From assembly GCA_002943765.1 (NCBI GenBank), contig PQWQ01000025.1:248001-312000 (forward strand): a stretch of DNA of 64,000 nucleotides. The letters run 5' to 3'. A program made the position numbers and the translations under genes. The notes beneath the pieces were generated by a model. That model did no database searches and was not told the origin of the DNA. It was given only the letters and a program-made list of their open reading frames with translations. The stretch is from Psoroptes ovis. Its lineage: Eukaryota > Arthropoda > Arachnida > Sarcoptiformes > Psoroptidae. This document shows, in pieces, positions 1 to 9,886 of this stretch. Positions within the stretch are counted from its first letter, which is position 1. Every line of letters starts with the position of its first letter.

Positions 1-206
1 CGGCCAAAATTGAACGTAAGAATTGCGAAAAACATCATTAAACATGCCCTATGGGACCCTGTTAACGATCAAAACAACAGCAGTAAACGTCAAAAAACAG
101 CTGATCAGAATGGCCAAGATTGAAGCATTCGAATCTTAAAAAAACCCCGAAGAAATCCATTGTAAATTGATTATGTTTGACATATGATTTATTTAAATTA
201 ATGTAT

Positions 207-284
207 CAGGTTGTCCGAAAAGTTCATTCGGCTTGATCAATAGAGTTGCTGAATGAAAATCGGCCATAACTTTCCGGACAATCC
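207..284 (+). mobile_element. mariner-like MITE, copy 1
   Basis: Terminal inverted repeats related to TTAGGTTGTCCGAAAAGTT bracket an interior containing TTCATTCGGCTT on the left and AAATCGGCC on the right. I call this arrangement the + orientation. It lies just past the stop codon of the dehydrogenase-RING gene. The right end is degraded (GGACAATCC). Confidence 0.85.
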
Positions 285-298
285 AATTAATAAAGAAT

Positions 299-1922
299 TC
301 ATGACCGAAATATACGTATGGCATTGTTAATAGATCGGCGACAAATTGGACAACTATCATTACGTTTCATCAGCAAGCGGCCACATTTGATACAAACACA
401 AAGATGATGACATGGATGAAGGACACAATCTGTGGATTTGATCAGGAGAAATCAAAAAAATGAGTAAATTTGATTTAGGTTGTCCGAAAAGTTCTGGCGT
501 ATTTTCATGAACAAATCTTTCCGAATAAGCCGAATGAACTTTTCGGACAACCTAAAAATAAACAAATTACCTCGTTGATTATCCATACAAATAACACATT
601 CATTATTTCGTATGATCAACGATTGTTTATCATCGTTTGATGTTGAATCATTTGCGGTATTATTGCCATGGTCAATGGTCAAGTTGTAATCATTCGAATT
701 TGATTGCGGATTCGATTGTTGAGTGCCCGATTGATTCGATTGTTGCTGATATTGGATACGGCCAAGGTTTGGAATATTATTCACGAATCGATTATTAATC
801 GTTTTACTATCGATCAATGCTTTGATACAAGCATCACGTCTTGAAGATCGTTGTTGTTCATTCAAGACTATAGGTTCGTTACCCGATCGAAAGAAGGCAA
901 TTTGTCCCATTTTCTCCAGGAACTGTCGAACTAAACAAGTCGGATTAGTCTTAGTCATCATCGAACCTTGGGGAACTTACCCCGATCTAAGGTCTCGACC
1001 GAAGTGTAAGAGGTTATGGGCATTATTTCGACTTCGGGCACGTAATACACTGGGTACAGGAAGCGTACGCCCAGACATCTCTGGGTTAGGGATTAAATGA
1101 TTCGAAGGTTAATTTTCCGGTTAATAATAATCGATTAATAATATCGATTGTATCGAAGTAACAAACAATCAATCAAACATACATCTTTAGCGGTGCAATG
1201 TTCAAATACTCGTTCCACCGACAAACTCATTGTTGATGTTGTTATTATTGTATGTTCACTACAATATTGTTCAATTACTGTTTTGGATAAATAAATTGAA
1301 TTATTTAGGTTGTCCGAAAAGTTCATTCGGCTTAATCAATCAAAGTTGCTGCTGAAAATCCGCCAGAACTTTTCGGACAACCTAATATTAATAATAAATT
1401 CGAATTTGAGCTCTGAACTTTGAGCGGGAAAATTCAAAAAAATGTAAACAAACAGACGAACAAACTCACGTTTAAATAAATCTTGTTTAATCGTTAAATC
1501 ATCTGGTATACATTCGAATATGAACAGTGCACCACGTACAGCATCTTCAAGCTTGCTGAAGCAAAATATGTCTCCCTATATACGGTCAAATGGGTTCGAA
1601 AATCGAATTTTTTCTGATCAGCTGATTTCAAGGGTTAAAAAAACTCACCAAAAATCGACAATTAGTCATTATGCCATCTTCCTTATAAATACGTGCCTCT
1701 TCACTGATCCGCTTGTTTACATTGTTCAATGTTTGTATATTGCTATCATGGATGCGTACTTCATGACCCCTGTATGCAAGGTACCCTGTTTGGTTCGGGA
1801 TCGGGGGGTGGTGGATATTTGAGGATATTTTCGAATGTTTTTCAAATCGAATCAGCTGATATTAGCTCACCGGCCACTTTGATGCCCAGTATGCCGACAC
1901 CGATCACCGCTGTCCGTACCAT
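299..1922 (-). CDS. NAD-binding 3-hydroxyacyl-CoA dehydrogenase-like / RING-finger fusion protein (7 exons)
   Basis: Exons on the minus strand are 1871-1922, 1649-1785, 1470-1575, 1183-1277, 981-1080, 571-930 and 299-429. All have GT/AG borders and keep one frame of 326 residues. Residues 8-13 read GVGILG, the Rossmann dinucleotide loop. The region to about residue 185 follows the lambda-crystallin/3-hydroxyacyl-CoA dehydrogenase N-terminal domain (GYLAYRGHEVRIHD, then ALFIFECIPDDL, then TTSTMSLS and RFLYPVYYVPEVEI). The usual C-terminal dehydrogenase domain is missing. A Q/N/S-rich linker leads to an IAP/MUL1-style C3HC4 RING with C275, C278, C290, H292, C296, C299, C310 and C313. Ubiquitin ligase activity is inferred from the RING; whether the Rossmann part is an enzyme or an NAD sensor cannot be told. 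Introns 3 and 6 each hold a MITE. I do not recognise a named orthologue. Confidence 0.85.
475..555 (-). mobile_element. mariner-like MITE, copy 2 (intronic)
   Basis: About 81 bp with near-perfect TTAGGTTGTCCGAAAAGTT ends and the interior in reverse orientation. It sits inside intron 6 (430-570) of the dehydrogenase-RING gene and makes up more than half of that intron. Confidence 0.9.
1305..1385 (+). mobile_element. mariner-like MITE, copy 3 (intronic)
   Basis: Well-preserved copy with intact ends and the interior in + orientation, inside intron 3 (1278-1469) of the dehydrogenase-RING gene. Confidence 0.92.
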
Positions 1923-2069
1923 TTGAAGTTTGATTTCAGAAATTTAGCTGCCAAACGAATGAATACAGGTGAATACAAGTCAGTGGTTGAGTCAAAATGA
2001 CCATAAATAAATTCGAATGAATGTGCAATGTATAAGTTACCATGACGACCCCGAATAATCCTGTAATAT

Positions 2070-2147
2070 TTTGGTTGTCCGATAAGTTTTTGCCAATTTT
2101 CTCATCATTCTCTACGATATAATTGGCAAAAACTTTTCGGACAACCC
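2070..2147. mobile_element. MITE copy 4, hairpin variant
   Basis: The ends match the family (GGTTGTCCGATAAG and CTTTTCGGACAACC), but the inverted repeat continues inward (TTTTTGCCAATT with AATTGGCAAAAA). This leaves a longer stem than the common form and lacks the CATTCGGCTTAATC interior. Confidence 0.85.
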
Positions 2148-2385
2148 TGATACATGAACTGGTTAATTTAGGTGGAAACGGTTTTTGATCGATGATGAAA
2201 AGTCAAATTTAACCGAAGAAAATTGATTCGATTTTGATCTATTTTTGGACCGATTTTCGAATCCAAATGAAGAATCGTGAATTATATAGAATGTTCGGGG
2301 GCTACCCGAACATTACGTATATTTGGATTCTGATATATTTTGGAATGTTTTTGAACGCAATACGTATGAGCAGAATATATATATT

Positions 2386-2467
2386 CAAGGTTGTCCGAAA
2401 AGTTCAGTCTGCTTAATCAATCGAGAGTTGCCCATTGAAAATCAGTCAAAACTTTTCGGACAACCTA
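2386..2467 (+). mobile_element. mariner-like MITE, copy 5
   Basis: Intact ends and the standard interior (CTGCTTAATCAATCGAGAG) in + orientation, within the divergent promoter region. Confidence 0.9.
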
Positions 2468-2801
2468 AAATATATATTTTATTGGTGATTTCATTTCTAC
2501 TGTGTTTATGTCATGTTTATTTATTTATTTATTTGTTTATGTTTTGATTTCATTCGATTTGTTTATACCAAAATATCAACCAAAGATCTCAACGATTATC
2601 AATGATTTACTGACATTATTAATGATAGAATTCGATTTTGGAATCGAATCATGAATTAATCGATGTTCATAGATGGTAAGTATTTCTTTGAGTATTCACC
2701 AAATGAATTAATCTTAATTCGTTTAATTTGTTTTTCCGAAGGTCTTAACCTGTCCTAAAAGTCTTCGATCTAATTAAATTCAATGGTGATCATCGAGCAC
2801 A

Positions 2802-5800
2802 ATGTCCATATCAATTGATCAATGTTACTATGACCAGCCATCGCTGATGTATCAAAAGTCTTCGTCAAATTTCAAATCATCGATTATCGATAGCGATAAT
2901 CTGGACAATCGATTTGTGACATCAAATCATAAATCCGATAATAAATCAGCTGAGATTTATCACCACCGAAGGCCAAAACATCGCCGCAAACCGATCACAA
3001 GGTCTCGAGCTATCGAAAAAACCTATGTCCATGATGTATATGCAAAGATGGCACGGTTACCGATGGCTTTACAACGGAAATTAATGGCACTGAAGAGGCC
3101 AATGGCCTTGATTGTCCGGGATTTTTTGAGCGAATCCGATTCATCGAACTTTGTACTGGACATTGGATGCTCAAATGGTCAATATATGCCCAGATATGAT
3201 CCAAATAACCAGGTCCCCGTGTTTGGCATTGATAATTGTGAACAATGGTTCGAAAACCTTGGCCATCGCAAGTTCCAACGTTCGAATAATCGATTCTTAT
3301 CGATTGCCGATGTCATATCGATACCGTTTCGAAGCGAATTATTCGATTGTATCGTTTGCACTGATGTTTTACATCATTTATCAACAGCTGATCGTCGTAT
3401 TCGTGCGCTGAAAGAGCTGACGCGAGTATTATGTATCGGTGGACGAATATTGATCACTGTGATGGGTTTTAATTCTAATAATATCGATGATATCGATAAT
3501 CATCACCATCGAAGATCACAAGATGTATTAATGAAATTATCATCAACAACAAGAATCAGCTGTGAATCATCGATTACCACAAATGTTCGAAAACAATCAA
3601 ATCCTACGATTCATACGTTGCGACTACCAACATCTGAATCATGTTTATCTGATTTTACGACTATCGATAATAATAATCGATCATCGGAGCTGGAAAATTG
3701 TTATTCGTTCTTCAAAAAAGCCATCAAACGTTTCAGTTTGGCTTCGACTAACCTTTATCCATTTCGTGCCATAGTTCCATCGGCTAAATTCAATGATAAT
3801 GATGGTTCCGCGGCCACCAACACTGATGATAATTACCCAATCGAATTGACCAATTTATACGATGACGAAGATGATTTAGCTCGCGATACCATCGATTATG
3901 ACCAAGATGCCCTGAGCTATGACGATGAAGCATCAAGTGATTCGAATGAATCAATCGAATCGGTCGATTCAGCTCTCAGCTGTTCATCATCGATCATATC
4001 ATCGAATCGTTTGGTCCGGCTGAATGATTTGAAATCATTATCGACCACTACTACAACTACATCGAAAACATCTACCACCACTACCACTACCACATCATCA
4101 TCATCATCGATATTGATGACAATCAAAGAACATCTGATGTTGTGGAAACAATATATGATCGATAGTATCGAACATCGGCAGACATCGACGTTCGATATCG
4201 ATGGCGACCTAAAAGATTCGATTCCGGTCGATGAAACCAAACAAGCTGATCATCGATGCAGCTTGCCGCTGACCGGTTTATGGCGATCAGCTGTTTCTGC
4301 TTCGGTGGCTGACAAATCAAACATATCAACGACGATGGCCCCACCGGCCAAGTCAAAGCTATCGAAGAATAATAAAATTTATACGACCACTGATTTAGAA
4401 GTGGCCAAAATAATGATGATGTCAATGATTATGATGGATAACGGTGATAGTCACAATGGTGGCGATAAAGAATCGATTGATTTACGTAAACAAATCATCG
4501 AACAAGAATCGATTGGTGAATCAGCAGTAATCGATTCGAATATTCGAAAATCGAATCTTTTGAATCATTCGAATCATAAATCAATAACCACGAACACTTC
4601 GGCCGTGACCATCAAAGGTCAAATACGTAAATATTCATTGAATATATCACATCAGCATCATGGCCATGGTCACAATCATCATCATCATCATCATGACCAT
4701 CACCACCATGATCATCGTGTACATTGCTTCAAGCTGCTCGCTTATTATTCGATGCCCGAATTGTCGGCCATAATCAATGATACCGATTCGAAGGATCAAC
4801 GGCAATCCAGCGACCAGAATCAAGTCTGTGGTCCAAGTGATACAGGTGCTTCGGCAGTAGCCGAGGGTACTGAGGGCTTCGGCGACCGTGGTCCCGGCCA
4901 GGAACAGGCCGATGTCGTTGACGATAAAGCCACCGATAGTGGCGCCATCAGTGGTCAAGAGCAGCAGCAGCAAATTACGAATTCGAAAACACTGAAATCA
5001 CCTGCAGTAATGAAATTACAGCTTCAACAAAAGAAACTGCTACTTCGGCAACGTAGTTTTAGTGCTGATTATCATCAAGATTTGACAAATCATTCGAATA
5101 AATTATCATATCAAAATACTGAATCATCGATGATATCGTCAACACAATCGATACCGCGACGATTTTCTGCAAGTCCAAATATTGAAACGCATCGTTATCA
5201 TAATAACATACCGCATAATCAACAGATAAGTATCGATAGTGAAGAATCATTCGTAACGATTATTGCAGCAAACAGTAATGGTCACAATGGTTGTGGCCAT
5301 TCAACACGTAACAATAGTGATGATAATAATAATTTTACCGATTTTGATTTTGATGATGATGATGTTGATGTCGATTGTGACTATGACGATTGCGTTGTTG
5401 AAGATATTTTAATGAATTCGAATGAACCACCTGATGTTTATTCGTCTTCGACATCGTCTTCGGCTTCGACATCGACTACGACCTCATCGTCTTCATCGCC
5501 AGCGACCAGTTCACCGTCACCATTGTTATCATCGTCATCGACCGATGATGATGACGGTGACCATGCATATTATGAAGATATTAAACGTTCGAATTCGAAT
5601 AATTCGATGGCCGATAATGATGATACATCATCTGATCATTCAAGTTTGATTTCAGTGTTGGCCGCCACCGTCAAATCGGCGTCATCATCGACTGGTTCCG
5701 CACGAATCGATCAAATCGATGGTGGTAATATCGATGGTGATTGTTGTAAATCAAATATCGATACTATCGAATCGGTCATCGCTGATGAATCGAATTCGAT

Positions 5801-5999
5801 TTGTAATGATTCGATCGAACAACATCGATTATCATCAATAATGTCGTTACATCAATATTATCATCTCTTTACTCGCGATGAATTGCTCCATCTGGTGAAT
5901 GATAATTGTAAAAATTTGAATATAATCGATTTATATTACCTTGATGATTTGAAATCATGGTGTATGGTGGCGGAAAAATGTAATGTATTGACCATATAA
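2802..5999 (+). CDS. TRMT9B: TRMT9B/ALKBH8-type tRNA methyltransferase-like protein
   Basis: Single open exon of 1065 residues. Residues ~73-225 form a class I SAM-dependent methyltransferase domain of the Trm9/ALKBH8/TRMT9B family. The region starts EKTYVHDVYAKMA, motif I is VLDIGCSNGQY (~112-122), the acidic-loop position is FGID, and CTDVLHHL is followed by ELTRVLCIGGRILI. The family C-terminus is also present: YYHLFTRDELLHLV and WCMVAEK at the very end. Known members modify the wobble uridine of tRNAs, or act as neuronal regulators (Drosophila fid); the substrate here is inferred. About 750 residues of low-complexity S/T/D/N/H-rich sequence separate the core from the tail, roughly doubling usual family length. 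A short out-of-frame ORF begins at 2783 and overlaps this start codon. Confidence 0.88.
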   Translation: MSISIDQCYYDQPSLMYQKSSSNFKSSIIDSDNLDNRFVTSNHKSDNKSAEIYHHRRPKHRRKPITRSRAIEKTYVHDVYAKMARLPMALQRKLMALKRPMALIVRDFLSESDSSNFVLDIGCSNGQYMPRYDPNNQVPVFGIDNCEQWFENLGHRKFQRSNNRFLSIADVISIPFRSELFDCIVCTDVLHHLSTADRRIRALKELTRVLCIGGRILITVMGFNSNNIDDIDNHHHRRSQDVLMKLSSTTRISCESSITTNVRKQSNPTIHTLRLPTSESCLSDFTTIDNNNRSSELENCYSFFKKAIKRFSLASTNLYPFRAIVPSAKFNDNDGSAATNTDDNYPIELTNLYDDEDDLARDTIDYDQDALSYDDEASSDSNESIESVDSALSCSSSIISSNRLVRLNDLKSLSTTTTTTSKTSTTTTTTTSSSSSILMTIKEHLMLWKQYMIDSIEHRQTSTFDIDGDLKDSIPVDETKQADHRCSLPLTGLWRSAVSASVADKSNISTTMAPPAKSKLSKNNKIYTTTDLEVAKIMMMSMIMMDNGDSHNGGDKESIDLRKQIIEQESIGESAVIDSNIRKSNLLNHSNHKSITTNTSAVTIKGQIRKYSLNISHQHHGHGHNHHHHHHDHHHHDHRVHCFKLLAYYSMPELSAIINDTDSKDQRQSSDQNQVCGPSDTGASAVAEGTEGFGDRGPGQEQADVVDDKATDSGAISGQEQQQQITNSKTLKSPAVMKLQLQQKKLLLRQRSFSADYHQDLTNHSNKLSYQNTESSMISSTQSIPRRFSASPNIETHRYHNNIPHNQQISIDSEESFVTIIAANSNGHNGCGHSTRNNSDDNNNFTDFDFDDDDVDVDCDYDDCVVEDILMNSNEPPDVYSSSTSSSASTSTTTSSSSSPATSSPSPLLSSSSTDDDDGDHAYYEDIKRSNSNNSMADNDDTSSDHSSLISVLAATVKSASSSTGSARIDQIDGGNIDGDCCKSNIDTIESVIADESNSICNDSIEQHRLSSIMSLHQYYHLFTRDELLHLVNDNCKNLNIIDLYYLDDLKSWCMVAEKCNVLTI
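4650..4720 (+). repeat. Histidine-codon (CAT/CAC) microsatellite inside the TRMT9B-like CDS
   Basis: A run of CAT/CAC codons encodes a H/D/G-rich tract. Neighbouring ACC, TCA and GAT triplet runs (4045-4110, 5340-5400, 5450-5560) similarly encode poly-T, poly-S and poly-D. These look like in-frame triplet expansions. Confidence 0.8.
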
Positions 6000-6006
6000 T
6001 TTTATA

Positions 6007-6087
6007 TTAGGTTGTCCCATAAGTTCTTGCCGTTTTTTTGAAATTTTTTTCATTCAAAAAACGGCCAGAACTTTTGGGACAACCTAA
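6007..6087. mobile_element. MITE subfamily B, copy 6
   Basis: Ends TTAGGTTGTCCCATAAGTTC and GAACTTTTGGGACAACCTAA. The inverted repeat extends through GCCGTTTTTTGAA, so the element is almost one long hairpin. It starts 7 bp after the TRMT9B-like stop codon. Confidence 0.9.
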
Positions 6088-6526
6088 TAGATTGCATGGG
6101 TCGCCGCCATCGATCATCATCTTCGATCACCCTGAAAACAATCGAATGCCTTTCCTTGTTGAATATTTATTATTATCGATTGTTATCGTTATTTATTTGT
6201 ATTTAGAATCTTTGAAATCAACGACGAATAGAATAATAATTCAAGATTTTATTTATTTAAATTATTCAAATGATAAATGTGTCGAAGAAAAAAAAATTAC
6301 AAAATTTTTAGGTTGTCCGAAAAGTTCATTCGGCTTTATCAATGGAGCTGCTAATCGAAAATCTGACAGAACTTTTCGGACAACCTAAATATATATATCA
6401 AGAAGAAATCAAAAATCAAGAAAAAATAATGAGGTATAAGTGTTCAATAATCATGGATGGATATGTCAATCACTTTGGCCGAAGAGATATCACTTTGGCA
6501 ACATTTTTTGATCATCGAATGATCGA
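6088..6526. other. Intergenic region between convergent genes
   Basis: Convergent 3' ends of the TRMT9B-like and bZIP genes. Apart from MITE copy 7 I see only AT-rich sequence. Confidence 0.5.
6308..6388 (+). mobile_element. mariner-like MITE, copy 7
   Basis: Ends are perfect inverted repeats and the interior is in + orientation. It is intergenic. Confidence 0.9.
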
Positions 6527-7752
6527 TCAGTAACGAATTCCAAGTTTACTTTTAAGCATTCGACGATATTCATCGATTTGTGTTTCCAATCGTCCAACAA
6601 TCATTCGTATATTTGAATTTTCATTCACCAACCGATGTATTTGTGTTTCGATTAATTTTTTCTCTTCAGCACGTTTACGTCGTAATTTTTGTGCAGCTAA
6701 ACGATTACGTTCACGACGATCAACAACGAATGCTTGACGGTCACAATGTTTACGTTTAGCTGGACGATTTTGAGCGATTTTTTGGCACTTTGAACGTTTG
6801 GATTTATCTGATTTATCACATTTATTATCACCGAATTCTGGCAAATCGAATGAATCTATGAAGGATTCAAAGGGGTTCAAAGAAAATTTTAAAGGTTATG
6901 ACCCTTGATTTAATAGAATTTTAGGTTGTCCGAAAAGTTTGTGTCAATTTGCAGATGTTTTTCAATTAGCAAATCGGCAAAAACTTTTCGGACAACCTAA
7001 TACTTACCATTTGTTGTTGTTGATTGACCATCATTGATGTCGCTCATCATTTCACTGTAATCTTCATCATAATCAATTTCACTATTGGTCGTAATTTCTG
7101 ATTCAGTACGAATCGTTTCACAACAAGATGATTTACGTTGTCGTTGATTCGGCTGTTGCTGCTGTTGATAATGATCAAGATTATGGCTATGGTCACAATA
7201 ATTATGACCAAAATTATTAGGAATAGTCACAATACGATTACCGTAGCAGTAATTATAATTGTGATTATAATCATCATAAATTTTATCAAATAATTTATCA
7301 TAAAAATCATTCGATTGTCGGCTATGGCCACAATGATTATTATTATTATTAATATCGATGACCATCGGTGATTGGCTTTGATAATAATCATCAACAATAT
7401 GTTTAACACAATTATCACTGAGCACCGCTTCTTCATCATATTTTGGTTGGCTAACAACAATTGTTTGTATTGGTAACTGTTGATCATTATGATCATTGTG
7501 ACCACCACCGCCAACGCTGTCAAATTTTTTAATGAAATCAATGAATTCTTTTTTAGAAATTCGGGCTCTTTTGCTTGCCGATGATGATGATGACGCTGAT
7601 AATCGATCTTGTTCATCCAATTCTCGACATAGGTCAGGTGTATTTTTTTCAAACAATTTCATTGCGATCGATTGCAGCTCACCAGATGATTGATTCAGCA
7701 CGGAATCGATCAATTCTCCGGTATTGTTGCTGCTGCTGAACGTAGCGGACAT
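6527..7752 (-). CDS. bZIP transcription factor (2 exons)
   Basis: Exons are 7008-7752 and 6527-6855, giving 357 residues; the intron 6856-7007 contains a MITE. The start is taken at 7752 (MSATFSSS); the upstream in-frame extension begins with a non-ATG codon. The C-terminus has a basic region (RRERNRLAAQKLRRKRAEEK, about residues 290-309) followed by a leucine-type zipper with heptad L/I positions (IETQIHRLVNENSNIRMIVG, then RLETQ). The N-terminal ~240 residues are disordered, rich in N/H/Q/D. The basic region carries the N-x-x-A-A-x-K/R signature of DNA-binding bZIPs and is closest in style to ATF4- or Jun-like factors. I cannot assign a subfamily, so no symbol is given. Confidence 0.85.
6921..7000. 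mobile_element. MITE copy 8 (intronic variant)
   Basis: Perfect TTAGGTTGTCCGAAAAGTT-type ends with a variant interior (TGTGTCAATTTGCAGATG). It fills about half of the bZIP intron and ends one base from the splice donor (GTAAGT, reverse complement of 7002-7007). Confidence 0.9.
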
Positions 7753-8237
7753 TTTCGATTCGTTTATCAGTGAAAAAACAGTCGAAAAAATAATTTGACC
7801 AAAAAAAATCAACGCGATGATGTCATTGACCAATGAAAACAGTCAAAAAAATTTTTGAAAATTTTGGCGCCAAAAATCAGCGAAAAAAAATGGATTCGAT
7901 TTTTGAATGATTCTAAACACTTGTTGATTATCGAATCGAATAATAATCACAAATAATCAAGGCCAATCATCACAAATTCAATCATTTAATGACCATAGCA
8001 ACCATTTAAACTGTGAAAATGTGAAGAAAATTGAAGAAAATCGAAAATGATTAAAGAAAGCAAGCACATAGAGGGAGAGTAAATAAGGAGGAGGAGGAGG
8101 AGTAGTAGCAGTAATAACTGTAAAAGTAGAGGCATTTAAATTTGGGGTATTTAAATTCAACGGCTATTTCAACTTGACCATGTTGGTTTGGGTGTAAATA
8201 GTCGAATTTTTTTTTTAAATTTTTAAAATTTCAAATT
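7753..8237. other. Intergenic region
   Basis: Between the bZIP start and the stop of the next minus-strand gene. It contains a GGA-triplet run (about 8086-8105) and AT-rich sequence. It must hold the bZIP promoter, but I recognise no individual element. Confidence 0.4.
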
Positions 8238-9334
8238 TTACACATTTTCAATTATTTGTTGTGATGGTACACGACATATTGGACATTCGAATGATTGACT
8301 TGTTCGACGCCATGTTTCAATACAGCTCAAACAAAACACATGGCGACAATTGATCATACGGCCTGATTTGTTTTGATTGGTTGCTGCCATTGAAACTTTT
8401 AGCCGATCACTTTCAATCAATTCAAGGATATTATTGTCGAATGATGAACGATTACCATTACCAATCGATTCCAAACAAATGGCACATGTATTTCGGCCTA
8501 AATAATCATTTAAACATCGCTCAACATGTTTATTACGTTCATATTCATTAAATGGATGCAACACGTAACGGTCACAATAATCACATTTATCACCATGTAT
8601 CAGCGAACATGATTGATTCGATTGTTGATTACAATAACCAAAATGTTCAAATTTTGGACAAATTTTTGTCGTATTCACTAGTATTGGATAAATATCATCG
8701 GCGACATTATTTTCTGGACAATCATTTATATTAATTTTTCGAAATTCATTCGCTGAGCGACATTGATTTTCATGTTGGCGACGATAATCATCATCGAATG
8801 GATGTAGGGCATATCGGCGACAATATTTACAAAAATCCCCATGTACAAAATGGCAATCTTGTCGTAATTGTTTCATACAAAAACCTTGGCGATAATAAAT
8901 TTGACACAACGGTTTTCGCCGTAGTTTTTTCATTGAGGTCACTGAATAATGATATTGTGACCGTTCAGTTTTGTAAGACGCTGGAGTCATAATACAATAA
9001 TAATATTGGCAACAATTCCAACCACCCGAATCATATGATGGTTCTTGTATTTGACCATCAAGGATCGATGCAACATACCAATCAGTATCGATTAGATATT
9101 GAATATTTACAGCTCTGGGGAAGTGTTCCATCAGTTTCTTCAGGGATCTATTCAATCATTGAATGAGAAATGGCTTAGAATGGTCAGAAATAAAGGTCAT
9201 AATCTATAAACTTACAGTGAACCATCGGGCTCCAGCCGTATTTGGACCGGTGTTTCACCTAAATATCGACAAACTGATATTTGATTTATGTCTTTTTTAT
9301 ATTTATTTTCGGTAGGGTTTCCAGGGTTATACAT
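8238..9334 (-). CDS. TDP-43 N-terminal-domain / makorin-type zinc finger / RING fusion protein (2 exons)
   Basis: Exons 9216-9334 and 8238-9147 encode 342 residues. Residues ~17-95 align with the N-terminal oligomerisation domain of TDP-43: PVQIRLEPDGSLSL, then HFPRAVNIQY, DGQIQEP and SGGWN match the spacing of the DGT..L, FPGA..LRY, EGI..AP and GWGN blocks. No RRM domain follows. Instead there are two tandem units, each a C-x8-C-x7-C-x3-H finger plus a makorin-type cysteine/histidine segment (HGDFCKYCRRYALHPF and HGDKCDYCDRYVLHPF). A C3HC4 RING follows (CAICLES, INCRHVFCLSCIETW, CPICR). Makorins are RNA-binding E3 ligases; the TDP-43 domain would add self-assembly. The function as a ligase on RNA-protein assemblies is inference. 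It shares a divergent promoter with the C2H2 gene. Confidence 0.83.
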
Positions 9335-9886
9335 TTTTGATTTCGGAAAAAATTTGAGCAGAATTAAGGCAGAAATCGAATGTTTTTGTTTGTTTTTACG
9401 GAAATCGATTTTCGAATTCGAATGAAATGATTCGAAATGATTGTCCTACACAGAAAATAGCCGGCGTTTTAAAACAAGACTTTTTTGTGTTGAAAACTGC
9501 TGTGAAATGCCACTACCTCTAACACAGCCGCTGACGTACCACTACGTTTTCGAATTTATCAAATTCAAAATGCTCATCATTGTTATGTGTGCTGCTCATA
9601 TATGACGAACACTCACTGCTAGCTGCACAGAACGTGATTTTTTGTTTTCGATTTTTTGCATCGAAATTGCTCAGCCCAAGACAGCAACGGGCATTTCGGC
9701 TATTTCTACCTAGAATGACTGACAGCTTTGAAGCTGTTTTTGAAGAAAATAGTCTGACAGCTGATTGGTTCGAATGTTTTGGGGCTAACAGTGTTGCTCA
9801 CTGTGTGTATGATTGTATTTCAGTGCCAAAACATTTGTTTTTATGCGAAAACCTTTGCAAAGATTAATACCTTTGAATTGGAAAAA
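9335..9886. promoter_or_regulatory. Divergent promoter of the makorin-type and C2H2 zinc-finger genes
   Basis: About 550 bp separates two divergent start codons. It contains AAATGCCACTAC (9505-9516) and TGACGTACCACTACGT (9532-9547). Both strings recur in the AATF/AP-1-2 beta promoter region near 39.04-39.13 kb. TGACGT is a CRE half-site. The precise transcription starts cannot be read from the sequence. Confidence 0.55.

Larger units (their letters stand above)
1923..2801. other. Divergent intergenic/promoter region
   Basis: This lies between the start codons of the dehydrogenase-RING gene (minus) and the TRMT9B-like gene (plus), so it should hold both promoters. It carries two MITE copies. 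A good splice donor (GTAAGT) near 2676 suggests a 5' untranslated exon for the plus-strand gene. I see no other coding sequence. Confidence 0.6.

Noticed and set aside
822..1100. Plus-strand frame of 92 codons
   Set aside because: It is antisense to exons 5 and 6 of the dehydrogenase-RING gene, whose splice sites and domains are clear.
3917..4973. Minus-strand frames of about 100 codons inside the TRMT9B-like gene
   Set aside because: Shadows of triplet-repeat coding sequence.
8552..8992. Plus-strand frames of about 60 codons
   Set aside because: Antisense to the makorin-type exon.
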